Shown piece by piece: positions 22,461 to 33,429 of a stretch of DNA of 64,000 nt. Below the pieces are notes generated by a model that searched no databases, was not told the origin of the DNA, and saw only the letters and a list, made by a program, of their open reading frames with translations. Each line of letters begins with the position of its first letter. The first letter of the stretch is position 1. The position numbers and the translations under genes are program-made. The stretch comes from Diphasiastrum complanatum (lineage: Eukaryota; Streptophyta; Lycopodiopsida; Lycopodiales; Lycopodiaceae), in NCBI GenBank assembly GCA_029204225.1, contig CM055100.1, positions 11,116,769 through 11,180,768 of the forward strand, given 5' to 3'.

Positions 22461-22841
22461 CTAAACAAAAGTACTTGGACTTTCTTCATTCTTTTGCAAA
22501 CAAGAGAATATTTGCCTTCTTAGAGTCAACACTCTAGAAGTAGACTTGGATTCATAAAGCTTCTTCAATGAATTCCAAGCTTCCAAAGATGATGTGCACT
22601 TACCAACTTCCTTGAGAAGTTCATTGGTAACATTCATCTTTATCATGTGTAGAGCCTTCTTGGCCCTCTTGTCATACCTCAATTGATCTTGTTGTGTTGC
22701 TGGTCTCTCCTCCAAACCTACAACCATATCCAAAACATCATTCATCTCAAGAAGTGACTCCATCCTCACTTTCCATAATGAATAGTTACTTGAGGTAAGC
22801 CTATCATTGGCTTCCAACATGACTCCAATTGAGGTTGCCAT
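22461..22841 (-). CDS. Copia gag N-terminal part (nested element)
   Basis: Starts MATSIGVMLEANDRLTSSNY, includes YSLWKVRMESLLEMND, LHMIKMNVTNELLKEV and SLEAWNSLKKLYESKS, matching the UBN2/Copia gag fold. The TAG after SPSTFV (22461-22463) is in frame with the downstream pol. The related gag at 50.7 kb has Leu at this position (FVLRVKDLNKEL), so a single nonsense change separates the two frames. About 600 bp of leader lies between PBS and start codon. Confidence 0.93.
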   Translation of the reverse strand: MATSIGVMLEANDRLTSSNYSLWKVRMESLLEMNDVLDMVVGLEERPATQQDQLRYDKRAKKALHMIKMNVTNELLKEVGKCTSSLEAWNSLKKLYESKSTSRVLTLRRQIFSCLQKNEESPSTFV

Positions 22842-23430
22842 GTAGCAATGACCTGATCTTCTCTCTCAACCTGTTTCAATGCACAAAGCACTCTTTGAAC
22901 AACAACAAATGCTTTCAAAAGAAATCACCAAGATTTGAAACTATCTCACAAATTCTCTTCTAGCACTTATCCAAGCAAATCAACACATAAAATCATGGAA
23001 TCTTGGTCAACCTATGATCTATTCTCAATCTAATGACTTTTGCCACTTCCTAAGATTGAAACACACTCAAATGAAGTCCAGCAACCTCACTATCTAGAGA
23101 TCCAATCAAAATTAGGGTTTTGACAAAATCACAAAAAATTGACTATTCCAAATCTACATGCAAATGTTGAAAATTTGATATGCAATCTATAAGCCACCAC
23201 TTAGGCTGAACCAATGATCCAAAAATTGGCTAAATCCAGCATATGAATTCAAAAAATGGAATTGAACAAGTATATTGACCTATTTAGTGTTTTGATCTAC
23301 AAAAGATCCAATCTACAAAAGCAAAAAATCCGATTTTGGTGTAGAATCCTCTCTAGCATGCTCTAGACGTGATATCTTCACCAAATCATTGATAGATCTG
23401 ATTTTCTCCTTCATAACCAGAAACACGAGC

Positions 23431-23440
23431 TCTGATACCA
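23431..23440 (-). promoter_or_regulatory. Primer-binding site (initiator tRNA-Met)
   Basis: The minus strand reads TGGTATCAGAGC directly after the 5' LTR end, the standard Copia PBS complementary to the 3' end of initiator tRNA-Met. Confidence 0.92.
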
Positions 23441-24090
23441 TGTGAAAAATTTCAGATCCTTAAGATCCAATCTACTTGAATGATCTTTGGTTAGAAAGAA
23501 AAATACACTACCAATTTCACCAATGTAGAAAAATCAGCATCTACACATAATTTGAGATGAAAACACTAATAGAACTTGATCAAACTTGAATGAAATGATT
23601 ATGTACTATTGCTGTCTGTACAAAACCAGCAAGCTACTGTATTTCACAAGTGTGGATCCAAAAATAGCAAATATAGATCATTCTACACATAGAATTGCAA
23701 GCAATCACCAAGATAGTGCACCAATGGATAGTAGAACCCAAGAGAACCATGTATAAGCATGAAATGAGATAGAGAAGAGTGAAGATGACTCTCTCCATGA
23801 GTTACATCCTTTTATATTAGATCCAAACCCTATTTGGCCACTTGGCTTTCCCACCAAAATGCTAACCCTACCAATTTTGGGTCTAGATTCAATGTACCCA
23901 ACTTATTCAAATTGAATCTACTCAAACTCGCATTCTATCTTTCTCACACTTTCAAAAAGTGTTTATTCAAATGAAATTTAGACTAATGAACTTTGAAAAG
24001 TCAACTTCTAAGTCTAAAACAAGTTTTGGCCTCAATATGTCAAATATGAAAATATTGCAAAGTGTGATGAAACTAGTTAAATCTCTCACA
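23441..24090 (-). repeat. 5' LTR of nested Copia
   Basis: 650 bp, TG...CA. On the minus strand a TATA box (TATAAAAGG, complement at 23808-23816) lies about 270 bp into the LTR and would drive the element's transcript. Confidence 0.96.
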
Positions 24091-24095
24091 ATCTC

Positions 24096-24838
24096 CTGAT
24101 TATTCCATCTACACCTTTTTTATACAACTATCCCTAGCAATTAGAAGGTAAGGTCTAGATTTCAAAGTCAGTTTATGCTCAACTTTAGACATAGTTGGGT
24201 CCATTACTCCGGTTGATAAAAATGAGATTAGATCTTCGGCCCATCTAGGTGTAGCATCGATTTGGAAAGTAGGCATCTGGTAGATCATCATTTATAGGTT
24301 CTGTGACTTTCTCGGCTGATGCTATCTTGGATAAATGGTCAACAAGAAAATGTTGCTTACCTTTCCTAATGATAATTTTAAAGTCAAGCTCTAAAAGGAT
24401 GAGTAACCATCTTGTTATACGACTAGTGTTGCATGGTTTATTCAACAAATATGACAAAGCTTGATGATCAGTATAGAATTTAAATCAATTTCCTATAAAT
24501 AATGTTGTAAATGCGAACAACATATATCGTTGCTAAAGCCTCCCTTTCAGTCGTGGAATAATTTACGTCAACAAGGACTAGTTGTCGGCTGAGGAAACAA
24601 ATTAAGTAATCTTTCCCAAATTCTCTTGGCTGTGTTAGGATGACTTCGATAGCATACTTACTAGCATCAGTAGGAACATGGAATTCTAATTGATAGTTTG
24701 GTGTTTGAAAAATGGGTGCAGTGACAAGTGCGTGCTTCAAATCCTCAACTACTTGTATTCTTTCTTTGGTCCATTTTGGACCCGTAATAACTTCATAAAT
24801 TATTTTGGCTTTTTCTGAAAAAAAAAATGCGATAATAA
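24096..24838 (-). pseudogene. Gypsy RNase H and RNase H-integrase connection
   Basis: Minus-strand frames show APIFQTPNYQLEFHVPTDAS (DAS active-site region), YSTTEREALA (the catalytic ExxA block), ITRWLLILLELDFKIIIRKG and HFLVDHLSKI, typical of Ty3/gypsy RNase H. The frame shifts near 24480. The right end connects across the nested Copia to the integrase at 18054. Confidence 0.85.
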
Positions 24839-25714
24839 TTACAATGGCCTACGAAGATATAGATCTCTTTTACCATTGCTGGTAGTGGCATTCCTACATT
24901 GGATCAAAACGTTTGCAAGACAATCGAGATGGTCACAATTTTTAGATTTAAGACCAATATCATCAAGATATCTCTCTAAAATCTTATGTAGTAGATCTTT
25001 AAATGCAAACTGCATTACTCTTTGAAATGTTGATGGAGCACTATAGAGTCCGAATGGCATTACCTGATATGCATATGTACCAAACTCTGTGTCAAATGCA
25101 TTCTTATGAATGTCTTTAGGATCTAATCGAATAAGAAAATAACCGCTAAAGCCATCCAAAAAACTCATTGCCTCTGCTCCTGCCATCTCTTCTAATATGG
25201 CGTCGGTTAATGGTAAAGGGGAGTGGTCCTTTTTTGTGACTTTATTCAACTCTTTTAGGTCCACACATATCCATAGTTTACCATTCTTCTTGGGAACCAC
25301 TACTATGGGCGATAACCATGCCGTATGTTCAATTTCCTTAATGAAACTTGTAGCTAGTAATCTTTGTATATCTTCTTTAATATTCTCTCTATAAAGCGGA
25401 TTACAATAGTAAGGCTTCACTTGGAATGGCTTTGCATCATTTTCTAATGGAATGGAGTGTACTGCTATATCAAGTGGTATACCCTTCATCTGTTTATCGT
25501 TCCATGCAAAGACATCACGGTACTTCCTTAAGAGCTTTTCTACATTTTTGCATTGTCGTCTATCAAGATGCACTCCTGCATGCATGAATCTATCTTCTTT
25601 TTCATCTAGATCCTTTAAATCTAGAGGAACGATTTTAGCTAGTCCATCAAACGAAGATGATTCACTCATTGGTTCATGTTTCGGTTGAGGCAGCTCAATA
25701 GAAACATCACCCAT
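24839..25714 (-). CDS. Gypsy reverse transcriptase (partial frame)
   Basis: A 291-codon frame starts MGDVSIELPQ and carries the full fingers-palm signature of Ty3/gypsy RT: LRKYRDVFAWNDKQMKGI, KPYYCNPLYRENIKEDIQRL, WLSPIVVVPKKNGKLWICVD (VPKKNG-K-R-CVD block), LSFLDGFSGY-type FSGY (here MSFLDGFSGYFLIRL), FGTYAYQVMPFGLYSAPSTF and YLDDI, the catalytic YxDD. A frameshift follows YLDDI. The best preserved part of the Gypsy element. Confidence 0.93.
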   Translation of the reverse strand: MGDVSIELPQPKHEPMSESSSFDGLAKIVPLDLKDLDEKEDRFMHAGVHLDRRQCKNVEKLLRKYRDVFAWNDKQMKGIPLDIAVHSIPLENDAKPFQVKPYYCNPLYRENIKEDIQRLLATSFIKEIEHTAWLSPIVVVPKKNGKLWICVDLKELNKVTKKDHSPLPLTDAILEEMAGAEAMSFLDGFSGYFLIRLDPKDIHKNAFDTEFGTYAYQVMPFGLYSAPSTFQRVMQFAFKDLLHKILERYLDDIGLKSKNCDHLDCLANVLIQCRNATTSNGKRDLYLRRPL

Positions 25715-26995
25715 CGAGTAATTTGTGAGCTTATTAGGTACGTCAAGTTTAGGATTCTCTTTATGTACATGGATCTTTTTGAGTAAAGATGGGGCTCTAA
25801 TGGGATGTGGCCTTGAACAAGAAGCAACAGTAGATCTTGAGTAGAGGATAGGAAGTGGTTTATTTTGTGATCTCGCAATATGGAAATTGTTAATAGCCTT
25901 TGATTGAGATATCTGAGCATGCGGTTGGACTATAAGACTCTCATCTATGGTATTAATAATATCGTCTCCTTGGATTATCCCATTTGTATAACTTATTGCT
26001 CAGAGGATAATCGGTTAATCGACTAGGCTACACTAACTATTTCAGAGTGGATTCATCTATATGTGCAAATGGTGATGGCAACTTGATCTCTTTTGGTATT
26101 CTTGTAAGATAGGACAATTGTGAATCTAGATAATGAAGTATTTTTTCATCAATTGGGACTTCGTCAATCATAGTTAGCATAATACCTTCATATATAATTG
26201 TTATAGGCACATTAACTGACGGATTTGGTAGCCATTCTGTCTGAATAAGCTTAGCATCTATATAAGAAACATAAAAAGCATCCATAATTGGTTGATCTAT
26301 GCTTCTAGATGTGATTGTTATTGGTCTCTCAGATTCAGGCAATACTTCATTGTTGCATGTTTAAGCATCTACACGGTCAATGGTTGTTAACATATGTCCC
26401 CAATTAATGATATTGGTAGATTGTGCGTAATGTCCTCGGATAATTGGAGAAACATTGGTTTCTTCACATGTTGTAGAGGAACATTCATCTTCATCCCGTA
26501 CCGGTTTTGCTTTACCAGTAGTGTAATTCACTAATATTCTTTGATCTCTATTACAAATAATTTCGTTGTTTCTTCCAATCTAGGATCACTTCAACATTTG
26601 TTAACCATGTAGTTCCTAATAAAGATTTATAGGCAGACTTTTCTTGTGGGAGATCTAATACCACGCAATCAACTATAAACTTAAGACCTGCGATCTTAAT
26701 GGATACGACATTGATATGTCCATATGGCTCGGTTGAAGTTGGGTCAGCTAAATTCAGCTGATATTTGGGTGGAACAACGGAAAAATCTTTATAACAATGA
26801 GTTCTTCCACAATTTTCACAACATGCTTGGTAGGCTTTTTTTAGTTCACAAGTAGAGAACCTATGGCCCTATTGCCCACAGACGAAACAACTGTCAAGTT
26901 TGGGTACTGGTGTGACAGTGTAGCCACATTGGGTAGATGATTTGGGATCTGCATAAGAATCAAATATGGGAGCCTCCTCTGAATTATACGAAGAA
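25715..26995 (-). pseudogene. Gypsy protease region and zinc knuckle
   Basis: From high to low coordinates: a zinc knuckle CFVCGQ-(stop)-GHRFSTCEL near 26830-26890 with a TAG inside the CX2CX4HX4C motif; a retropepsin-like region near 26580-26790 (GHINVVSIKIAGLKFIVDC, then SLLGTTWL); a linker (26037-26342) that includes YEGIMLTMIDEVPID. The catalytic DTG/DSG triad is not evident. Acidic residues (THDSSYNSEEAPIFDS) precede the knuckle. Heavily damaged. Confidence 0.7.
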
Positions 26996-26999
26996 TCGT

Positions 27000-27685
27000 G
27001 AGTCAATTGATTGACAATGAATGTGAAGTCAAGTTTGATTGCAATGTTTGCTTTATCATCAAGAAAGGAAATGACATTTCCAAAGGGATTAGAAATGGTA
27101 GGCTTTTCAAACTTGATGTTTGTATGAGAGCTAATTACAATATGGATGTGTTGGAAGACAAAGGTGGACTTGTTTCTCAAGAGGAGAGATTGGAGCACCC
27201 AAATCTCAAATCCATTGATATCAATTTTGATGTTAATGTCAAGAATGATGTTTCAAGTGTGAATAGAAGTGCTTCTAATGTTGTTGGTGTCAAGGAGCTT
27301 GCATGGATCAAGAAGGAGACGAGTGTAAGAAGCAAGGGTGGATCTACCTCTTTCAAACTCTCTGTAGTTAGTGATGATAGATATGATTTGTTCTACTTCT
27401 TATCATCAAGAGCTATGATGTTTTTCATCTTGTGTTTGCTAAGAAAATAAAGTTGGAATTTTGTGTGGCTTCATCATGCTTTTGTGAAGAAACTTCATTT
27501 GGTGACTATATTTGTAATAGTTTGACAAATGTTGTCATAAAAGTAAAGAAACCATTTAATGTAATGCACTTGAAAATATTTGAGTCCACTTGCTTTGTGC
27601 ATGACCATTTCTTTTTATGTAAAGACCAAATATTATCCTACTTCAATGAAAGGAACAATGGTAGTCTTTTGCTCTTCAAGTAGAG
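27000..27685 (+). pseudogene. Copia protease/integrase fragment
   Basis: The + strand encodes VKFDCNVCFIIKKGNDISKG and NGRLFKLDVCM, the segment between Copia protease and GAG-pre-integrase. Much further on lie KPFNVMHLKIFESTCFVHDH, resembling the integrase C-terminus (LRVFGSTCFVHD). The intervening integrase core is largely missing or scrambled. It meets the Gypsy zinc-knuckle region head-on at about 27000. Confidence 0.65.
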
Positions 27686-28726
27686 ATTGTAGAATTTACA
27701 TTTTTTTCACCAAAGAAGAGTTGTCAATGGTGGAAATATGATCTTTCATGAGTGGAGGACTTGCAAACTTGAAGGAGCACTTTTGGATTAGCACCTTATT
27801 CAACTCATTGATGGAGAGGAGCTGAGTCAAGTGCAAGGAAAAGGTGAAGGACTGAGAACCCCGAGAAGACCTCCAAAGTCCAAGATGGAGACATCAAGGC
27901 TCAAGTTCATTTTTAAAGGAAGGAACAGTTAGGAGAGTGACATCTCTCATGCATTTATCAATCCATTTGATGCTACTCTAGCATACTCAACTGAAAATCC
28001 TCTTTTATTATCTTAAATTCATTTTGAGAGAGCATGAGCCAGTACATATTTGTATGTTTCATGATGGATCAATATTCATTCTTTCATTATATTTAAATAA
28101 TCTCCTCTTTCATAAAGATGATGCAAGAAGTTTTGGCAATTCCAAGCTAGAATTGGGTTGAGAGCCAATAATGCTCAATCTTGGCTCCTAACATTTAATT
28201 TTGGATATTGAAGTCCACATTTGTTGTTGTATGTGATCATTTTAGCATGCTACTTTAGTCCTAAAAGATTTTAGATGGATTTATTCAAGTATTTTGGCAC
28301 ATTTTTGGAGTACCATGTAAAAGAACCTATTGGAGGTAGTGAAAGATCCTTCTAGGACATCACTCTCTATGGGAATCTCATTTAGTTCATTAATGTTGTC
28401 AATATGATCACTAAAAATGCACCAAAAGGCTTGACTATTGAGGTTTAGATCAACATTTGACATGATTAGATGCTACTTTTTAGAGAGGAGTGTGAAAATA
28501 TGTAAAAACTAGCTAGTAGTTTATTGCCAAGTGGCACCATTATGGATGGCCAAATGTCACACACTCTTGTACATAGTTAGGTACTGATTTAAGGTGATTG
28601 AAATCCATTTAGAGGCTTAGAAGTTGTTGAATTGAGCCCCAAAATCAAGGTCCTAAATTATAGGCTAATTTTGAGAAATTTTGGTGACAATGCATGTGAC
28701 ACACCAATCCAACCACCAAGTGGATG
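27686..28726. other. Unassigned, probably retrotransposon debris
   Basis: No domain is recognised. A short minus-strand frame (28281-28463) has no identifiable similarity. Purine-rich GGAGAGGAGCTGAGTC-type sequence near 27810 may be part of an old LTR or leader. Confidence 0.3.
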
Positions 28727-29340
28727 TGATGCTATGAATTTGGTTCTTGAATGTGGTGTGTGCCTGTTATGTGTGAAAGCGCACTACACAATGCTTTTAA
28801 TTGCAGGACCTAGATACGTTGCTACTAATCACAAACAATGCAACAATCAATCAAATAACAACAAACACAATGCAGAGATACAATTGGAAGAATAGAATGT
28901 ATTTGTATTTTCTTTTCTTTTGGGAGTGAGTTGACAGTGCAACGCGCGTTGGCGACCTGATGCTCCTCTTATAAATCTATATCCTACTTCTTGTAGATCA
29001 TTACTGCATTCTAGCATTAGCATATGTTATATTGATTTTTGATCTATACTTATGTCCCACCAGGTGGGATTACAAGACATCTTAATTCATCATTACAAGA
29101 GAGATTTAATCTAAACTCCTAGTTAACTATCTCTCTAGCAACTTTACTTCACAGTTGAGCGTGACAGCTTGGAAGCTTCATGTCGACGAGCTAGAGCCTG
29201 ATAATTCGACTCACCCGCCGATTCGTTTAGCTCAACATATGTCCTCAGCGCTTGTTTGGAGATCTGACAATTCAATGTCAATGACTATTGATTTGTCGGC
29301 CCCCTTGGGAAATTCTAAGAGTGGCTGCATGAGCTCACCA
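28727..29340 (-). repeat. 3' LTR of the deleted Copia derivative
   Basis: Begins TGATGCTATGAATTTGG and shares TTGCAGGACCTAGATACGT, TGTATTTGTATTTT and GGGATTACAAGACATCTT with 31655-32268 and with the fragment at 8473-8909. Confidence 0.8.
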
Positions 29341-29366
29341 TTTTTCTAGTAGCTTGGTTAGCAAAT

Positions 29367-30480
29367 CTAATCATATCCTCTAATTTTATGAATTTGACAC
29401 AAAGCTCTCCCTTCAAGATCAAGTTTTGCCATCAGCCAATGTTTCATGCCAAGATTGGAAGAGAAGTGACTAAGCGAGTAGACAGAGAATCCTAGATCGG
29501 GTCTTGTATAGACTATAAAGTATATCAGACTACCGATCAGATTTTGATATGGTATTCTCTCCATCTTCTGTCTCTCCTCATCTATACTTGGGCAATCATG
29601 CTTCAACAATCTGGCTTTGGCTATCATCGGTGTTTCCTTCTCTTTGCAATTGATCATTCTGTATTGTTTCGATACTTTTTCAGCATACTCGGACTGGTTC
29701 ACATGCATGACTCCTCTTGTTTGATCTCTTTTGATTTGATGCCCTAGACATTTCATCGCTTTTCCTAGATCTGTGATCTCATAACTTGCAGATATTTGAC
29801 TCTTGGTTTCATTAAGCAACATCAGAAAATTTCCTATCATTAGAGAGGCATCTACAAATATTGTCAAAATCACAAACTTCTTTTATATTCTTTTTATGTA
29901 GACATTACAGTCAGATTGTGTAGGAGTGAAGCCTAAAGACTTCAAAAGATTGTCGAGCTTCTTGTACCAAGCTTGCAAGGCCTGCTTGAGACCATAGGTA
30001 CATCAATGTAGCTAACATACATAGTCTCGATTGTTCGGGTCTTCGTATCTTTCAAGCTGCTTTATAAAGATTTTCTCATCTAGGTCTCCGTGGAGAAAGG
30101 CTGTCTTCACATCAATCTGGTGTACTTCCATATCATGTTTGCATAGGCGAGGAGTAGTCGGATGCTCGTCGACATCTTGACCATCGGTGATTATGTATCG
30201 AAGTAGTCGATATTATACCTCTGTGTGTAGCCCTTGGTAACAAGTCGAGCTTTATATCATCTGACACTTCCATATGATTTTAGCTTCTTTTTGTATATCC
30301 ATTTGTAGTCAAACTTTTTCTTTCCTGTAGGAAGTGGCTCAAGTGTCCAGGCCCAATTTTGTTTCATTGAGTCAATTTCCTCCGACATTGCTTGCTTACA
30401 AAATTCTCCTTCTAGATTCTGGATAGCTTCCAGATATGTCATCAGTTCTTTAGTGTAGTTGCAAAATTCGACATCTGTAT
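29367..30480 (-). pseudogene. Copia RT (deleted derivative)
   Basis: From high to low coordinates: RT entry (KQAMSEEIDSMKQNWAWTLE, FDYKWIYKKKLKSYGSV), a damaged middle with traces of the MDVKTAFLHG and YGLKQAW-type blocks near 30100 and 29960, then ILTIFVDASLMIGN in place of LYVDDLLI, LGKAMKCLGHQIKRD and PYQNLIGSLIYFIVYTRPDL. The YVDD Asp pair is changed to VDAS. It stops about 30 bp before the 3' LTR. Confidence 0.85.
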
Positions 30481-30525
30481 CTTCACTCTATTGAAGATTG
30501 TCGATGAATCTATCAGGGAGTCTTC

Positions 30526-31600
30526 TTATTCTTGTCGACCTCCTTGGTTCGAATTGTTGATGCTGGTGTGTTTTCTCTTCGATTTCTCTGACAGGGTGGT
30601 CTTCTGCTTCCTACTCTGGAGTCTGTGGTTCAACATTCTGCTTCGATGTCTAGCGTTGAAAACGCCCTCTTCAATCGGCAATATTGAGAAGACTTCATGG
30701 CATCTTGACTCTTTGAATCCTGGAAACATCGATTCATCAAACTTCACATCTCTACTCATTACCACCTTCTTTATAGTTGGATTGTAGAGTCGATAGATCT
30801 GTGAGTCGTTCGAATATCCAAGCATCACCTTCTGCACTGATTTTTCATTAAGTTTGCTTCTCTTTTATTTTGGTATGTGCATGTATATTGCACATCTGAA
30901 TATTCATACATACGATAGATCGGGCTTCTCACTCTTCCACATTTGGTATGGCATTTTGTTCTCCAACGTTGTCGTTATCGATCTGTTCTACATGTGTACA
31001 GCAAATGCAATTTCTTCAGCCCAAAATTGACTTGGAAACTGTGCTTGAGCCATCATGCACTTGGCTCTAGCGACAAGAGTCCTATTTTGTCATTTTGCTA
31101 TACCATTATATTGTGGTGTATAGGCTAGTGTAAACTGATGCTCGATTTTTCTGTCCTAACAAAAGCTTGAAAACTCCTTGCTCAAATACTCGCCTCCATT
31201 GTTGGGACATGAGAGTCTGCAATTTCTTGGAGGTGTGTCGCTCTACAAATGTCACGAACTTCCTGAATGCTTTGAACAGTTTGGACTTCTTCTTCAAGTA
31301 GTATATCGTTGTCATCCTGCTATAATCAGCAATGAATGTGAGGAAATATCGCGATCCAGAGAGGGAGTTGACTTTCATCGTCCAAAGACATCTGAACGAG
31401 CTAGGTCAAGGATGTCCTTGGCTCTTCTTCCTTCATGTACAAACGAATTTTGATGTTGTTTGCCCTTCTGACGGGCTTTGTAGAAGTCTGGACTTGTAAT
31501 TCTCATAACACTCACTAGCTTCTTTCTGCTCATGTTGTAGAGAGTCCTCATATTCAAATGATACATTCGTCTATGCCGCACCATCAAGATTGACTATAAT
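30526..31600 (-). pseudogene. Copia integrase (deleted derivative)
   Basis: From high to low: pre-integrase block (MYHLNMRTLYNMSRKKLV), zinc-finger end (KARQKGKQHQNSF), core (DLARSDVFG; FLTFIADYSRMTTIYYLKKK; FVTFVERHTSKKLQTL), then the Q-(N)-G-AKRNRT region near 31100, and a C-terminal part (VMLGYSNDSQIYRLYNP, VVMSRDVKFDES). Stops and frameshifts break it several times. Its zinc-finger end abuts the PBS almost directly. Confidence 0.85.
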
Positions 31601-31654
31601 CCTTGTCTGAATTGTAGCAGCCATGTTGTATCTAATGAATCCACTCTGATACCA

Positions 31655-32268
31655 TGATGTGAATCTAGTTCTTGAATGCGGTGTGCGCCTATTCTATGTG
31701 GAAGTGAGCTACACAATGCTTTTGATTGCAGGACCTAGATACGTTTGCTACCAATCACAGACAATACAACAATCAATCAAATAACAATAGATGAAACGCA
31801 GAGATCACAATTGGAAAAATAGAATGTATTTGTATTTTGTTTTCTTTCGAGAGTGAGTCAACAGTGCAATGCGTGTTGGCAACCTGATGCTCCTCTTACA
31901 AATCTATATCCTGCTTCTTGCATATCATTACGGCATTTTAGCATACGTTCTATTGATTTCTGATCTATACTTATTGCCCAGTAGGTGGGATTACAAGACA
32001 TCTTGATTCATCATTACAAGAGAGATTTAACCTAAACTCCTAGTTAACTATCTCTCTGGTAACATTACTTTAATTTATGGTTGAGTGTGATAGCTTGGAA
32101 GCTTCACACCCAACGAGCTAGAGCTTGATAATTCAACTCGCTTGATGATTCGTTTAGCATGGTGTCTATCCTCAGTGCTTGTTTGGGGGTCCGACAATTC
32201 GGTGTCGATGACTACCGATTTGTCGGCCCCTTTGGGGAATGCTAGAGAATGGTTGCATGAGTTCACCA
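31655..32268 (-). repeat. 5' LTR of the deleted Copia derivative
   Basis: Starts TGATGTGAATCTAG immediately beside the PBS complement CTCTGATACCA and pairs with 28727-29340. Confidence 0.82.
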
Positions 32269-32449
32269 TTTCCACACATGATTCTTAGATTAGGGGCTTA
32301 GATGGTAGGGTTAGGTCTATACCTAACTAAGGATAACCCTAATGCTAAGATCTAAGCTCATTAGATGTGGACTTGGAGCTCATTTGTACATACACTTTTT
32401 GAGAGAACAAAGATTGATGTTGGCATCCATGAATGCTTTGACCTTCAAA

Positions 32450-33110
32450 CTTAGTTCTGCACAAAATTGCTTGTGTGCATCCAAGCTTAATGCTTATGTA
32501 AAAATGTCTATTGTCATATCTTGCGTTCGACAATACTGCAAGTCAACCTCTTTGTCGTGAGCTTTGTTTCTGACATAGTGATACTTATTTCAATGTGCTT
32601 ACTCCTAAATTGAAATCTGGGGTCAAAAAAAAAAAAAGCAATGGCAATTTAATTGTCACAAAACATGATTGTCGGAGCATATTGATTTAGACTATTATCT
32701 GAAAGTAAGTTTCTCAACCATGTGGCTTCTTTTGTAGCTTGAGAGGCTGCGATATACTTTGATTCAGTGGAAGATAGAGCTATCAAAGTTTGCTTGCGAC
32801 TATTCCATGAGATACGACCATTATTGAGGAAGAATGTATATCGTGAAATGGATTTATTGTCTATATCTCATGCCCAACTTGCATATGAAAAACCACTGAG
32901 AATATTGAGTTTGTCGTTGTCGACTCCTTCATAACAAATGCAAAAGTCCATAATAGCTCGAAGATATCTCGTGACTCTGATAAGAGCCTTCCAATGTGTT
33001 ATACCAGGACTGGTCATATACTGGCTAAAAGAACACACTGTAAAAGCTATGTCTGGTCAGGTACAGATCATCGTGTACATAAGAGATCCTATTATTGAAT
33101 GATAAGGATA
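32450..33110 (-). pseudogene. Copia RNase H fragment
   Basis: On the minus strand: SIIGSLMYTMICTRPDIAF, THWKALIRVTRYLRA, GFSYASWA, FFLNNGRISWNSRKQT, ALSSTESKYIAASQATKEA, TIMFCDN and FRSKHIEIS. This is the end of RT plus RNase H of a Copia element. It sits just outside the 5' LTR of the derivative at 28.7-32.3 kb, on the same strand. Confidence 0.85.
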
Positions 33111-33200
33111 CTCACACATCACCAAACTCCGCTAAATTTGGACTTACCACTAAAAAGTTATGCCATTTTTAGTGTGGAATCAAAATGTGGACTCAAAAAG

Positions 33201-33383
33201 TTACATTACGTAGATCTCAAATTTGAGTGTTTTGATTGGTCCATGTGTAAGAAATAATTGAGAAAAAATATAAAAAGAATCTATACAAAGGGTCTTTATT
33301 GGATTTAGAACTCTTCTAATGATTTGATCAATATTTTCATCTACCTTGTACTTGATTTTGTTGGAATGGCAAAGTGGAACCAT
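33201..33383 (-). pseudogene. Tiny Copia RT scrap
   Basis: Minus-strand NKIKYKVDENIDQ resembles the FKIKYKADGNIDR block at the start of Copia RT. Nothing else of RT adjoins it. Confidence 0.35.
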
Positions 33384-33429
33384 AGCCCACTCTCAAAGAA
33401 ATTCCATAAGTACAAGTGGGACTTTGTTC

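Larger units (their letters stand above)
18060..24090 (-). mobile_element. Nested Ty1/copia element with 650-bp LTRs and TSD
   Basis: Both LTRs are 650 bp (18060-18709 and 23441-24090), begin TG and end CA, and differ at about two dozen positions by eye (near 4%). The 5-bp duplication ATCTC flanks the element at 18055-18059 and 24091-24095. Read on the minus strand, a PBS TGGTATCAGA follows the 5' LTR (23431-23440) and a polypurine tract AAGAGGGAG precedes the 3' LTR. Gag, zinc knuckle, protease and integrase are well preserved; RT is missing and replaced by unrelated sequence; RNase H is damaged. It must have moved with RT supplied in trans. Insertion lies inside Gypsy pol. Confidence 0.97.
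14490..26995 (-). mobile_element. Degenerate Ty3/gypsy element interrupted by a Copia element
   Basis: On the minus strand the domain order, read from high to low coordinates, is zinc knuckle, aspartic protease region, RT, RNase H, [Copia 18060-24090], integrase, extra 3' ORF. RT-RNase H-integrase is the Ty3/gypsy order. Removing the nested Copia plus one ATCTC copy brings the RNase H/integrase connection back into continuity. The gag N-terminus is missing: at about 27000 the sequence switches to a + strand Copia fragment. LTRs were not identified, so outer limits are approximate. Confidence 0.8.
28727..32268 (-). mobile_element. LTR-bounded Copia derivative lacking gag and RNase H
   Basis: Two direct repeats of equal length (614 bp; 28727-29340 and 31655-32268) bound a minus-strand Copia pol fragment. 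The minus strand reads TGGTATCAG directly after the 5' LTR (31646-31654), a PBS. The internal region has the pre-integrase/zinc-finger part, integrase core and RT, but no gag or protease between PBS and integrase, and no RNase H between RT and 3' LTR. The LTRs differ at roughly one base in ten where compared, so it is much older than the 18-24-kb element. No clear target duplication was found. Confidence 0.8.

Noticed and set aside
28727-32268. CRISPR-like or bacterial mobile features
   Set aside because: All repeats here are LTRs, microsatellites or minisatellites of plant type; no regular spacer array exists anywhere in the window.
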